64,000 nucleotides of DNA from JBCCCJ01 sp039029315 (GCA_039029315.1 JBCCGK010000006.1:62001-126000); one strand, 5' to 3'. Numbered from the stretch's first letter, positions 8,561 through 17,784 are shown. Made by a program: numbers and translations. The notes: generated by a model from the letters alone, not told the origin.

Positions 8561-9727
8561 ATGTCAGCTTCCAGTCCAAAAAACAAAAGTACCATTTGTG
8601 TACATAGCGGGAACTATATCGATCCGACGATACAAGCCTCCGTCACGCCGATATTTCCAGGCACCTCGCATGCCTATCTCGACAAAGGACAACAATTCTA
8701 CCCTAGATATTTCAACATCCCCAACCAACAAGCTGTCGTCAAGAAAGTCTGTGCACTCGAGTACGCAGAAGATGGAATCCTGTTTGGCTCAGGCATGGCA
8801 GCAATCAGTACGACTTTGTTAAGTCTCCTTCGTCCCGGCGATCATATTGTTTTTCAAGAAGGCTTATATGGTGGCACCACGCAGTTTGCCCGCAAAGAAC
8901 TGAGTAAATGGGGGATCTCCTATAGTTTTACCAACGGCAATCAGCTTGCAGATTTCGAACAGCAAATCAAGGAGCATACCCGGATGATCTTTATCGAGAC
9001 GCCTTCCAATCCTTTGCTTGCTGTTGTAGATATTGCACTGATAGCTGCCCTGGCCAAAAGCAAGGACTTGATCTCAGTGATCGATAATACATTCGCTTCA
9101 CCGATCAACCAAAATCCCATTTTGCTGGGGATAGATGTGGTGCTACACAGTGCGACCAAATACCTCGGCGGCCATAGTGATATCTGTGCAGGTTTGCTTC
9201 TCACCTCCAACGCATTGACAGAGCAGGTTCGGCAGTCTGCCAAAAACCTTGGCGGTAGCATGAATGCACAGACTGCCTCTTTGTTGGAACGAAGCATCAA
9301 GACGCTTCACTTGCGTGTGGAGCGACAAAATCAGAATGCACTTGCACTCGCAGAATTTCTCTTCGAGCATCCTGAGGTCGATCAGGTCAACTATCCGGGA
9401 CTCCCTTCCCACCCTGATCATGAGGTAGCAGCCCAACAAATGCGCGGATTCGGTGGCATGCTGTCTTTTGAACTGGCAGATCATCTCGATCCGGTGGTAT
9501 TCCAGCAGGAATTGGATCTGATTCTTCCATCGATGAGTCTAGGCAGTGTGGAGTCTACTATTTGCTCGCCTTACCTTACTTCTCATGCCTACTTCGGAAA
9601 AGAAATCAGACTCCAACAGGGGATTTCAGACAATTTGTTGCGCTTGTCTGTCGGGGTAGAAGATGCTGAAGAATTGACAGAAGACATCAATGCCGCCATA
9701 CGGAAGAGTGAACGCGTTCCTGGCTAA
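8561..9727 (+). CDS. Cystathionine gamma-synthase/lyase-type PLP enzyme
   Basis: Member of the Cys/Met-metabolism PLP family (PF01053) acting in trans-sulfuration or methionine metabolism. Visible marks: GSGMAAISTTLLSLLRPGD (phosphate-binding region), FIETPSNPLLAVVDI, VIDNTFASPINQNP with the ring-stacking Asp, and the Schiff-base lysine at about residue 200 in SATKYLGGHSD. The C-terminal SLGSVESTICSP segment and the LLRLSVGVEDAEEL tail are conserved. The start is set at the ATG at 8561 (388 residues); the frame runs open to 8480 but that part looks unlike the family. Whether it is synthase, gamma-lyase or a methionine gamma-lyase cannot be settled here. No SAM riboswitch is visible upstream. 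Confidence 0.88.
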   Translation: MSASSPKNKSTICVHSGNYIDPTIQASVTPIFPGTSHAYLDKGQQFYPRYFNIPNQQAVVKKVCALEYAEDGILFGSGMAAISTTLLSLLRPGDHIVFQEGLYGGTTQFARKELSKWGISYSFTNGNQLADFEQQIKEHTRMIFIETPSNPLLAVVDIALIAALAKSKDLISVIDNTFASPINQNPILLGIDVVLHSATKYLGGHSDICAGLLLTSNALTEQVRQSAKNLGGSMNAQTASLLERSIKTLHLRVERQNQNALALAEFLFEHPEVDQVNYPGLPSHPDHEVAAQQMRGFGGMLSFELADHLDPVVFQQELDLILPSMSLGSVESTICSPYLTSHAYFGKEIRLQQGISDNLLRLSVGVEDAEELTEDINAAIRKSERVPG

Positions 9728-9768
9728 CTCAATCTGTCACTCGACAACAGTATTTTGGGTACAATTCT

Positions 9769-11499
9769 CTAGCCTGATTGAACCTGGAGTTGCCACTGAA
9801 AGGGAGTGAATCCAGTGATATACACACTCATGGCATCCATTTTCGGGACTGCAGCTCGAAGCTGGGTCCATGAATGGAGGGCTTGTCCCATTCCGATTCG
9901 GATGCTGTCCTGCCCGTATTGATAGGTCGCGCTGCCCGATGGAAGCAGATAGGCATCAGGAATTCCTTTCACAGTCTTCACCCCTGTCAAACTCCCTCCA
10001 TGACGGAACCCGATTTCAATGGCAATCGGAACATGCGCAGTGCCTGACACATCGAACTTGAGCAGAAATCCTCTTTCGGCTTCTTCAATCCTCACCTGGA
10101 CTTGATAGATCTGAACCTCACTTTGAGGCCGATTGGATCGAGGCATCTTATGCCAATCTCCATCTGTAGGAAGTTGCTCTTCTGGATAGGGTTGATAATA
10201 GGGACCTTCCAGGTATTGTTTCAACAGATAGCCTTTTTCTCCACGGCGCATTCGATCTCCCTCAAATTGACCTTTGCCAAAAAATGCAGCAGCCATACGG
10301 ATTCCCTGAAGTACGGCTTCCCCATTCTGAAAAGTAAAGAATGTGGGATTCTCTGCAAGAATGGTCGCATCCCATTTCCCCCTTCGGATTCTTGCCAAGG
10401 CCGAATGCGAGAATAGTTTTTCATAGCTCTTGGGCAGTTCCTCCGACTCAGGCAAATCTGCCATCAGAAATAAATCTTCTTGCATATACCCCAGTTCTCT
10501 CACCAACTGTGCAATCGGGAGGAGACGAGGAATCTGACGAGTGATAGCAGCAAATTTTCCATTGCGATCCTTAAGCGCCATATAGCGATAGGCATAATAA
10601 TGACTTCTCAACGTACCTACCTGATATTTGTCTTGTCGGCCAGAGGCTTCTGTTGCGATCTCTCCATTGGGATGCAGATAATACAGACACATCTCCAGAT
10701 TTTGTCTCACATGTTCATACAAGTCTGCTTTGTTCAGCAGGCGAGCAATTGTGATCAGACATCGGTTGGTCAATGGGGTATAGATATTGGTGCTTTTCTC
10801 TGTATACTGTCCATCTTGATCGATGTCAATGCCCTCCTTCAACCAGGTATTGATTCTTGTGAGGTAGCTCGTATTGGGAAACAATCGATGCAATCTTGCA
10901 AGTGCCATGCATACTACCCACCGATGGTTGGGGGTGTGAATTCCGCCGCTACTCAAGGCTTCTCCAGCATTGAGCAGGAAGGATTTCAGTTTTGTCAAAA
11001 CAGTTGAGAGTTGTTCCTGTTTTTCATCCCGCAACAGACCATATGCAATGGTCAGAGGCTCCACCACAAATCCTGTATCAGGAGTAGAGTGAAAATTGGT
11101 AGAGTATAGGTCTATGGTTCCATCCTCATGCTGGGTTCGGAGCAGGTAATCTATGGCTCTTTCAAGCGGCAGAATCAGCTGTGCGGATTGAAAGAATCGA
11201 GATTCCCGAATGACATAAGCAGTTGCCATATATTGCATGAATACAGCCGTTCCGCCAGCTGTTTCGATCTCATACCCATTGGGGATTCCTCCAAATCCTC
11301 TTGTGTTTTCCTGAGCATTTTGGCGGAGAAGTAAGCGATCAACAGCAGCATCATTCTCCCGAATGAGAAATGGGAGCAACTCTTCTTCTCTTTCGACACA
11401 AGCAGAAGAGGATACCGATATGGGGGGGACCCATTCAGAAACAACAGGACCGAATACCATTCCGGTACCGGTCCATCGAAGAAAATCTCGTCTTTGCAT
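9769..11499 (-). CDS. Tat-exported protein with helical-toroid-like domain, function unknown
   Basis: 576 residues from the ATG at 11499, which directly starts a twin-arginine signal (MQRRDFLRWTGTGMVFG). The middle (about 40-350) is helix-rich with repeats such as LPLERAIDYLLRTQHEDGTIDL, THTPNHRW-like GGIHTPNHRWVVCMALARL and LTNRCLITIARLL. This is the style of an (alpha/alpha)6 toroid as found in polysaccharide lyases and heparinase-like enzymes; the C-terminal ~150 residues look beta-rich. That layout suggests a periplasmic or secreted carbohydrate-active enzyme, but I do not recognise a catalytic motif and the call is inference. Tat use implies folding before export. No SusC/D-type partners are adjacent. 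Confidence 0.55.
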   Translation of the reverse strand: MQRRDFLRWTGTGMVFGPVVSEWVPPISVSSSACVEREEELLPFLIRENDAAVDRLLLRQNAQENTRGFGGIPNGYEIETAGGTAVFMQYMATAYVIRESRFFQSAQLILPLERAIDYLLRTQHEDGTIDLYSTNFHSTPDTGFVVEPLTIAYGLLRDEKQEQLSTVLTKLKSFLLNAGEALSSGGIHTPNHRWVVCMALARLHRLFPNTSYLTRINTWLKEGIDIDQDGQYTEKSTNIYTPLTNRCLITIARLLNKADLYEHVRQNLEMCLYYLHPNGEIATEASGRQDKYQVGTLRSHYYAYRYMALKDRNGKFAAITRQIPRLLPIAQLVRELGYMQEDLFLMADLPESEELPKSYEKLFSHSALARIRRGKWDATILAENPTFFTFQNGEAVLQGIRMAAAFFGKGQFEGDRMRRGEKGYLLKQYLEGPYYQPYPEEQLPTDGDWHKMPRSNRPQSEVQIYQVQVRIEEAERGFLLKFDVSGTAHVPIAIEIGFRHGGSLTGVKTVKGIPDAYLLPSGSATYQYGQDSIRIGMGQALHSWTQLRAAVPKMDAMSVYITGFTPFQWQLQVQSG

Positions 11500-11570
11500 A
11501 GGGTGGGATTCAAGGAATACAACTGAAAATACAGCATTTATTGCCAACCCCCAACTTGATGCAGAAAGCT

Positions 11571-11942
11571 TTATCGTTTCCTGCCTGCATATATATCCAA
11601 ACGTTTGGCGACCGCTTTGGAAGAATTCCCAGGCGCTTTGGCTCTGGCTTGCTTGACCATGTCATCATCCCAAACCCCTTTTGTTTTATGTTGAAGGGCT
11701 AATTTCTCCATTCGAAGGGTATAGTATACCAATGAATCATGGAATACGCCATTGGAAGCGGACATTCTTAGCCCTTTTTTCAATCCATTGACTGCATGTT
11801 GAGTTACCTTGGGAAGTCCATGCACATTGCGAAGGACAACAAAGGTTGAGTCCAGATATCCTTTGGTTTTGGGGGAGAGTTTTTGGCTACTTACGGGAAG
11901 GAAAAACCCTATCATGAGAAGAGAAAAAAGCAATGATTTCAT
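11571..11942 (-). CDS. Small exported hypothetical protein
   Basis: A 123-residue protein with a clear signal peptide (MKSLLFSLLMIGFFLPVSS). The mature part is basic and helical, ending in a Lys/Arg-rich tail (KAVAKRLDIYAGRKR), with no motif I recognise. It lies 71 bp upstream of the Tat-exported protein on the same strand and could be co-transcribed. Reality is supported by the signal peptide and the length, but function is unknown. Confidence 0.6.
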   Translation of the reverse strand: MKSLLFSLLMIGFFLPVSSQKLSPKTKGYLDSTFVVLRNVHGLPKVTQHAVNGLKKGLRMSASNGVFHDSLVYYTLRMEKLALQHKTKGVWDDDMVKQARAKAPGNSSKAVAKRLDIYAGRKR

Positions 11943-12067
11943 AGAGATAATGAATGATTGTTATGTAGAAACAAGTAACAAGCATTCTCTCAGTCAATCG
12001 TCACCCATAGAGGTGATTTTGACAGAGGCAGTTTTTCTCCATTCATTCCTGCGAATTTCTCCACGCC

Positions 12068-12613
12068 TCACACATAGTTCCGAATCATCTGAAAAGCAAT
12101 CGCTATCAGAAGAATTCCGAAAATCTTGCGCAAGCTTTGCAGAACTTTGGGGCTCATTTTTCTCTCCAGCCATCCTGTACTTCTCAAGACCCCAAAGACA
12201 ATGAGAAGGTTGATACAGATGCCTCCAAGTATGCTCATTGTATCAAACTCAGCTTTGAGAGACAGAATGGTTGTGAGGGTTCCGGCACCTGCCACCAAAG
12301 GAAAGGCAATCGGGACAATCGAACCCGAACTATTTCCATCTTTTTCTTCTCGAAAAAAACGAATACCCAAGGTCATTTCCAGGCCAATAAACAGAATCAC
12401 AACTGCGCCTGCCAGCGCAAAGGAGGCTACCTCAATCCCAAACAAACCAAGGATTGCTCCTCCAAAAAACAAAAAGCATAACATCAGGCTGCCGGCAACA
12501 AGTGTCGCCCATCCTGCATGAATCTGTGTCCCCTGCCTGCGCAGATCAAGAATCACAGGCAAGGATCCGATGATGTCAATCACTGAAAACAAAATAAGAG
12601 ATACTGAAAGCAT
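12068..12613 (-). CDS. MarC-family integral membrane protein
   Basis: A 181-residue protein with about six hydrophobic helices. The N-terminal LILFSVIDIIGSLPVIL and the central VPIAFPLVAGAGTLTTIL segments are the repeated MarC signature (P-G-x-x-P and G-P-G/A-x-x-T loops). Family members are annotated as NAAT or multiple-antibiotic-resistance proteins, yet the transported substrate is not established. It is slightly shorter than the usual 195-215 residues. An octamer repeat lies just upstream of the start, in the shared promoter region with the divergent Lrp regulator; control by that regulator is possible but untested. Confidence 0.85.
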   Translation of the reverse strand: MLSVSLILFSVIDIIGSLPVILDLRRQGTQIHAGWATLVAGSLMLCFLFFGGAILGLFGIEVASFALAGAVVILFIGLEMTLGIRFFREEKDGNSSGSIVPIAFPLVAGAGTLTTILSLKAEFDTMSILGGICINLLIVFGVLRSTGWLERKMSPKVLQSLRKIFGILLIAIAFQMIRNYV

Positions 12614-12622
12614 GATTTGTGG

Positions 12623-12654
12623 GGAGTTAGTGGGTTAGTGGGTTAGTGGGTTAG
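12623..12654. repeat. Octamer tandem repeat TGGGTTAG
   Basis: Three exact copies of TGGGTTAG (12631-12654) preceded by a variant GGAGTTAG (12623-12630), 10 bp upstream of the MarC start codon. Such a short microsatellite could vary in length by slippage and would then shift MarC promoter spacing; that effect is inference. Confidence 0.8.
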
Positions 12655-12752
12655 CACAAATTTGGTCATATTGATTACTTTCTCAACGTATTTCTGCCTA
12701 TTAAGTCGTATAAGTATTAATTTTGTGTCAATTCGATCACGCAGTCATCACC

Positions 12753-12764
12753 ATTTGATCAAAT
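12753..12764. promoter_or_regulatory. 12-bp palindrome upstream of lrp-like gene
   Basis: A perfect palindrome, ATTTGATCAAAT, ends 15 bp before the regulator start codon at 12780. Lrp/AsnC proteins bind short AT-rich dyads and often repress their own genes (family knowledge), so an autoregulatory operator is a fair guess. Confidence 0.4.
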
Positions 12765-12779
12765 CAACATAAAAATACT

Positions 12780-13259
12780 ATGTATACTGAGCTGAAAAAT
12801 CAATTTGACCCTCTGGATATTGACATCATGCGAGAACTTACCAAGGATGCCCGGATTCCCTTCTCTCAATTGGCCCAGAAGCTCAAAATCTCTAACTCTC
12901 TGGTCCACCAAAGGGTCCGCAAACTCAAAGAGGCAGGCGTCCTGAAAGAGGCTGTATTCCTGCTAAATGCTGACAAGTTGGGATATGAAACCTGCGCCTT
13001 CGTTCAAATCATGCTCACACACGCCAAGCATATGCAAGATGTGATCGTGGAGCTGGAAAAGATTCCTGAAATTGTTGAATGTGTCAATATTGCTGGCAGA
13101 TACGCCATCATGGTCAAGGTATATGCCATCAACAATTACCACCTGAGAGATGTCGTATACGAAAAGATCCAGGGAATAGAGGGAGTAGAAGGGACCAATA
13201 CTGTGGTATCATTCGAAACACCATTTATCCGTGGAGTTCCGCTTGAGATTGAGAAGTAA
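12780..13259 (+). CDS. Lrp/AsnC-family transcriptional regulator
   Basis: A 159-residue DNA-binding protein at the normal family length. Residues 10-60 form the winged helix-turn-helix (LDIDIMRELTKDARIPFSQL, then LKISNSLVHQRVRKLKEAGVL). Residues ~70-150 form the RAM/ligand-binding domain, with the IPEIVECVNIAGRYAIMVKV beta strand containing the conserved Gly-x-[YF]-D-like turn (here GRYAIM). Such regulators sense amino acids or related metabolites; the effector here is unknown. It is divergent from the MarC gene, so that gene and its own promoter are natural targets. Confidence 0.92.
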   Translation: MYTELKNQFDPLDIDIMRELTKDARIPFSQLAQKLKISNSLVHQRVRKLKEAGVLKEAVFLLNADKLGYETCAFVQIMLTHAKHMQDVIVELEKIPEIVECVNIAGRYAIMVKVYAINNYHLRDVVYEKIQGIEGVEGTNTVVSFETPFIRGVPLEIEK

Positions 13260-13293
13260 GCACACAACAGCCGTTTCGCAGCTATCCTCTTCC

Positions 13294-15750
13294 TCAATTG
13301 AAGAAAGACCAATTCACCCCCAACAAAAAGCTGGCACTCATCATTGGATAGAATGGGGTGGTATAGTATCCCCGATAAAAAATCCCCTCATTGACGTAGG
13401 TATATTTGGCAAAAATGTCAACGCCTTTGATTCTGAAAGAGCCATAGACATCTGCATGGGCAAAAGGAACAACCTGATAATAACTGGGAAAAAATTCTCC
13501 TGTCATTGGATCAACAGCTTGTGCGAGATAGGAAGTATTGTAAATCACGTCCACGCCTAATCTGAAATAGTCCGCAAAGTTCACTTTTCGGTTGTCGTAA
13601 TACAGAGAGGTTTTGCCATAGACACTTGGTAGGCTACGAGAATACAGATTCAGGATTTCGTTGTCGCCGGAAGTTGTGCTTAGTTGGGCCGTATTCTGAG
13701 ATTCCAGGTAAAAATGTCTCAAAAACCGTAAACGAAACCGCAATTCAGCCCCTGTTCTGGTCAATGCTTCTCCATCAGCAGCCTGAATCACTTGCATGCT
13801 ATCATCGTACAGCACCATATTTCCCATTCTACTCAGAAAAACATCCAGGCTAACATACATCGGGAGCAGGGTATCTTTTCGCCGAATTGGAGTCCGAAAA
13901 TCATACCTGATACCAGCCGACAGATGATTGAGTTGTTGATTCTTCAGGTTGAGGTTGGGCTGAAACACATTCCCGGAATCTCCATAAAAGTATGCCTGGA
14001 ACAGGGAGGGGTTCAGATTTCGCAAATCGTAGTCAAAGGAGATGGTGACAGGACTCCGATCTCTGCTCATGACAGAATTGTGTAGCGTCAACTGTTTCTC
14101 TGTCATGGTATCTGTCAGAACGGAATCTCCCCGAATTTTGTACAAGGATTGTGATCCCAGGGGAAACAATTTTGCATTGATTCCGATGGTTTGTTGGACA
14201 GGGAACCGATCAGACACCCGCTGAATAATATTGGCATTTGCTTCAAAAAAAGGCAGGTTCAAAGAGGCTCTTGCGACCTGTTCGGTAATATTTTGCCCCG
14301 CCAGCAAGGTATCTTTCAGCAAAGAAATGCGCTGATAGTTCAGTCCTCCATTGAGGTTCAGCTGCCAGCCTTCCCGTGGTTCAAGGGAATAACTGACCTC
14401 CCCCAAGGCTTTGAACCATCGGCTTTTGTGCCCTTCAAAAATATCCTCAGCCAGGGTATCGAGTGTCGGATAAATAGGGATTCGATTGGCTTGAATGGTA
14501 GATAAAGGGAGAATTTCGTCTGTATAGGTGAGCCTCTGAACCTCCCAGCTTATTTCGTTGCGAAGACTAAGTCGATTGACAGCGTCCCCATCCGGATCTC
14601 CCAGCAGATGATAATAATGATCCAGATAGGCGGATTGCACCACCCTTTTGTTATTGGGAGGACTTGCATCGCTCAAAGCAGGAGCAGCTCCTCCTTTAAA
14701 GAAAGTTGGATTAAAAACAGAGGGGACATCCTGAATGATGCCTCCTTCCAGAATCGGAAGCGGCTCAGAAGCATTTCGAGGAACTCCCCCATGAATGTTG
14801 TCATTGAATCCATTGTGGAGCAGATGTCCGAAGGCATAATACCGATTGTTTTCTGTATGGAAATTGCTGCTAAGGTAGAATGACGTATGATCTGTAGTAA
14901 AACTTCGATAAACCCCATCTGATCGTTGGCGATTGAGGTTGAAGGTCACGTTCAGAAAAGGAGAGATATTCTGCGACATTGTCACATCTGCCAACTGTAA
15001 TTTGTTGGGTCCTTGTAGATAGTCTACTCCAACATAGGGTGTTTTGGTATCGATATAGCGAACCTGATTGTTGCCAATGATGTATCGATTGTAGCGACCA
15101 TACACAGGATTTCTCCAATAGGGTTGATCGAAGTAGCGCTCCTCGATGCCATGATGGTATGCCAGATATGGTTTACCGATCTGCCCAAGACTTTGGACAA
15201 ATCCTTGCGCCTGGTCCAAGGCATCCCACAAATGGTGGGTTTCGAAGGAGTGAATAACTTTTTGCTGAAATTCCTGATGCGAGAACAAGCCTTTGCGATC
15301 CCAATATCGCGTATCAGGTTGAATTTGGATTCGATTGGAATCCCCACCTGCTGAATCCACCTGAAATCCTCCAAACTCTCCCGCAAAACCCGTATCGCCA
15401 AAACCGCCTCCACCAAAACCCCCGCCGCCGAATCCGCCTCCTCCAAAGCCGCCCCCCCCAAAGCCACCACCACCGAATCCGCCCCCGCCCAATCCTCCTG
15501 ATCGCCCCAAGCCGCCGCCACTTGTAGGAAATTGTGCCACGACTTGCCCCCCACATCCAAGAATCAATAGGACGACAAAGGTCCACTTTCCCAGAATAGC
15601 CAAGGTCCGCTCCCCAATCAGGAATAGGCTTTTTCTTCTATTCCTGTCACCAGAATGCCCGAACCAAGAGGACACCTGCCAATAGACAGACTCCTCCTCT
15701 GGATGGCAAGTGCCTGGGATTACTATGTTTTCAGTTTGAGGCGACATCAT
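13294..15750 (-). CDS. Putative outer-membrane porin with Gly-rich N-terminal repeat
   Basis: About 818 residues from the ATG at 15750 (frame open to 15813). A hydrophobic signal-like helix (WTFVVLLILGCGGQVVAQ) lies unusually far in, about 60 residues from the start, so the true start may be later. It is followed by a glycine-rich tract with six GGGGF units. The rest is beta-rich, with many aromatic-ended strands, and matches the size and style of the Bacteroidota putative porin family (PF14121-like), ending in a Phe-containing strand (FLLGVNWSFFN) as expected for BAM-inserted barrels. Substrate is unknown. It is convergent with the Lrp regulator gene and lies just upstream of nothing co-directional except the purine phosphorylase 124 bp further on. 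Confidence 0.7.
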   Translation of the reverse strand: MMSPQTENIVIPGTCHPEEESVYWQVSSWFGHSGDRNRRKSLFLIGERTLAILGKWTFVVLLILGCGGQVVAQFPTSGGGLGRSGGLGGGGFGGGGFGGGGFGGGGFGGGGFGGGGFGDTGFAGEFGGFQVDSAGGDSNRIQIQPDTRYWDRKGLFSHQEFQQKVIHSFETHHLWDALDQAQGFVQSLGQIGKPYLAYHHGIEERYFDQPYWRNPVYGRYNRYIIGNNQVRYIDTKTPYVGVDYLQGPNKLQLADVTMSQNISPFLNVTFNLNRQRSDGVYRSFTTDHTSFYLSSNFHTENNRYYAFGHLLHNGFNDNIHGGVPRNASEPLPILEGGIIQDVPSVFNPTFFKGGAAPALSDASPPNNKRVVQSAYLDHYYHLLGDPDGDAVNRLSLRNEISWEVQRLTYTDEILPLSTIQANRIPIYPTLDTLAEDIFEGHKSRWFKALGEVSYSLEPREGWQLNLNGGLNYQRISLLKDTLLAGQNITEQVARASLNLPFFEANANIIQRVSDRFPVQQTIGINAKLFPLGSQSLYKIRGDSVLTDTMTEKQLTLHNSVMSRDRSPVTISFDYDLRNLNPSLFQAYFYGDSGNVFQPNLNLKNQQLNHLSAGIRYDFRTPIRRKDTLLPMYVSLDVFLSRMGNMVLYDDSMQVIQAADGEALTRTGAELRFRLRFLRHFYLESQNTAQLSTTSGDNEILNLYSRSLPSVYGKTSLYYDNRKVNFADYFRLGVDVIYNTSYLAQAVDPMTGEFFPSYYQVVPFAHADVYGSFRIKGVDIFAKYTYVNEGIFYRGYYTTPFYPMMSASFLLGVNWSFFN
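15400..15489 (-). repeat. Six 15-bp units encoding GGGGF
   Basis: Six consecutive 15-bp units each encode Gly-Gly-Gly-Gly-Phe in the porin N-terminus. The units differ from each other at many third codon positions (both TTT and TTC for Phe, all Gly codons used), so the peptide repeat is kept while the DNA repeat has drifted. The tract is much richer in G+C than its surroundings. Confidence 0.9.
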
Positions 15751-15873
15751 TGTTCTTTCCAAAGAAATCCTTTCCTTCACCCTTGCAATTCTTTCTACTC
15801 CTTTTCCACACAATCATTCTTGTCAAGAAGGTGGCAAGAAAAAATAAAAAGGTTGGTTGGGCAAGTGATTCCT

Positions 15874-16686
15874 TTACATTTGTCGAACCAATGTGGAAAA
15901 TACATCCGTCAACCTTGGCTCCGCTTCTTTGGCGATGTCGATCACTTCTGTAAGGAGTGTGGGTTCTGTATCCTCTGAGGCTTCAGCATTTGTCACCACA
16001 GAGACTGCACACACTTTCAAGCCCATATGTCTGGCGACCAGCACTTCCGGAACCGTAGACATTCCTACCAGATCTGCACCAATGATTCGAAGAAATCGAT
16101 ATTCGGCCCGGGTTTCCAGATTGGGTCCTGCCACACCTACATAGACTCCCTGGTGTATGCGATAGCCCCTCTCCTTCCCAATGGCCAGGACAGCTTCTGA
16201 CAGGTAGGAATCATAGGGATGACTCATATCAGGGAATCGTGGCCCAAACTCGGACAAATTGGGGCCGATCAGAGGGTTGGACCCCTGAAGGTTGATATGA
16301 TCATTGAGCACCACTAGATCTCCAGCCCTATAATCAGGATTCATTGCTCCTGCTGCATTGGATATCAGCAAGGTGTGAATGCCCAACAATTTGAGAATCC
16401 GAATCGGAAAGGTCACTTCCTTCATTGTATAGCCTTCATAATAGTGAAAGCGCCCTTGCATCGCCACTACCCTTTTGTTCCCAATCTTTCCAAAAATCAA
16501 TCGCCCAAAATGACTTTCGACTGTAGAGATCGGAAAGTGGGGAATAAAATTGTAGGCAATGACTTTTTCCTGCTCAATCTGGTCTACCAAGCCCCCAAGA
16601 CCTGTCCCCAGGATGATCCCGATTTCAGGTTGGTGTTCATAATGTTTGCGCAGGTAATCTGTAGCCTCTGTGAAGGTTTTGTGCAT
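15874..16686 (-). CDS. Purine-nucleoside phosphorylase (trimeric, PNP-I/PunA type)
   Basis: Cytoplasmic purine salvage enzyme that splits inosine or guanosine with phosphate into base and ribose 1-phosphate. It is 270 residues, the normal length. Diagnostic segments: GIILGTGLGGLVDQI (phosphate loop), MQGRFHYYEGY with the conserved His, LLISNAAGAMNPDYRAGDLVVLNDHINL, GVYVGVAGPNLETRAEYRFLR, and GADLVGMSTVPEVLVARHMGL, with VVTNAEASEDTEPT carrying the Asn that contacts the purine ring. It matches human-type trimeric PNP rather than hexameric DeoD. It starts 55 bp downstream of the M42 peptidase stop and may be co-transcribed with it. Confidence 0.95.
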   Translation of the reverse strand: MHKTFTEATDYLRKHYEHQPEIGIILGTGLGGLVDQIEQEKVIAYNFIPHFPISTVESHFGRLIFGKIGNKRVVAMQGRFHYYEGYTMKEVTFPIRILKLLGIHTLLISNAAGAMNPDYRAGDLVVLNDHINLQGSNPLIGPNLSEFGPRFPDMSHPYDSYLSEAVLAIGKERGYRIHQGVYVGVAGPNLETRAEYRFLRIIGADLVGMSTVPEVLVARHMGLKVCAVSVVTNAEASEDTEPTLLTEVIDIAKEAEPRLTDVFSTLVRQM

Positions 16687-16740
16687 AATAAGATAAGTAT
16701 CGTACGTATCAAGTCGGAATGTCTAAACCATTGCTGATGT

Positions 16741-17784
16741 CTATGCCCAGGAGAAGTCAAACTGATCCAGTTCTTCGACACAACGGGTCAGCAAATCTAT
16801 GCTTGCCTGAATGTCGACCTTGTGGCACATTTCTACGACAGAGTGAATGTGTCGTGTGGGAATGGAGACACATCCAACGATGGCGCCATCCGCTGCCCGT
16901 TGGAGCGAAGCGGTATCTGTCCCTCCACCCGTCAGGATTTCAGGTTGCCAGGGGATTTGATGCCGCTCAGCAGCAGCCTTCATGAAGCGAACCATTCGCT
17001 CATCCGAAATGACAGAAGAATCCATGATTTTGATCGCAGTCCCTTTGCCGAGTTGTGTGATATACTCATGTTCCTGCGACACAGGGAGATCATTGGCAAT
17101 GGTGGTATCTATCCCAAATCCAAAATCGGGATTGATCTTATGTGTAGCGGTCAAGGCACCTCGCAATCCAACCTCTTCCTGAACAGTAAAGACTGCATAG
17201 AAATCATAGGCGGGTGTCTTCATCTGCCTCAAAGCCTCCAACAGAATGAATACAGAAACTCTGTTATCCAGAGATTTGGTACTGAAACAATCGCCAACCA
17301 AAATCATATCTCGCTCTCTCGTAGCCTTGTCTCCCACTGATATGAACTGGCGCACGATCTCGCCAGACATCCCAAAATCAATGAAGTAATCTTTGAGTTT
17401 CGGGGCCTTATTCCGATCTTCTGGAGACATGATGTGAGGGGCTTTGCTGCCCATTACCCCTATCAAATCCTGCTTGCCATGCACAATGACTCTCTGGGCT
17501 GTCAGAGATTTGGGATCGAAGCCACCCAGGGTGTGAAATCTGGCAAATCCATCATCATCTATGTGGGTAATCACAAATCCTATCTCATCCATATGAGCCG
17601 CCGCCATTACCTTGAGTTCTTGCTTGCCCTTTTTGCGGGCAATCACATTGCCCATATTGTCGACTTCGACTTCGTCTGCCAGGGCATTGACTTGATTGAT
17701 AACCAGTTCACGGATGGGTTGCTCTCCACCAGGAGGACCAGGAGTCAGACACAGCTTGCGGAGGAGTTCGATGTTTAAGGCCAT
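16741..17784 (-). CDS. M42-family metallo-aminopeptidase (PepA/FrvX-like)
   Basis: A 347-residue cytoplasmic dizinc/cobalt aminopeptidase or endoglucanase-like enzyme of family M42, which forms dodecameric tetrahedra. Visible metal-binding and catalytic parts: AAHMDEIGFVI (His and catalytic Asp), KSLDNRVSVF (bridging Asp), VFTVQEEVGLRGA (catalytic Glu pair), FGIDTTIAND (metal Asp) and CVSIPTRHIHSVVEM (last metal His). TGGGTDTASLQ is also conserved. Likely trims peptides for amino acid supply. The purine phosphorylase follows on the same strand. Nothing of note is seen in the 290 bp upstream of its start (17785-18074). Confidence 0.93.
   Translation of the reverse strand: MALNIELLRKLCLTPGPPGGEQPIRELVINQVNALADEVEVDNMGNVIARKKGKQELKVMAAAHMDEIGFVITHIDDDGFARFHTLGGFDPKSLTAQRVIVHGKQDLIGVMGSKAPHIMSPEDRNKAPKLKDYFIDFGMSGEIVRQFISVGDKATRERDMILVGDCFSTKSLDNRVSVFILLEALRQMKTPAYDFYAVFTVQEEVGLRGALTATHKINPDFGFGIDTTIANDLPVSQEHEYITQLGKGTAIKIMDSSVISDERMVRFMKAAAERHQIPWQPEILTGGGTDTASLQRAADGAIVGCVSIPTRHIHSVVEMCHKVDIQASIDLLTRCVEELDQFDFSWA

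Noticed and set aside
15314..15586. Arg/Trp-rich frame overlapping the porin repeat tract
   Set aside because: It is a shadow of the GGGGF-coding repeat in another frame.
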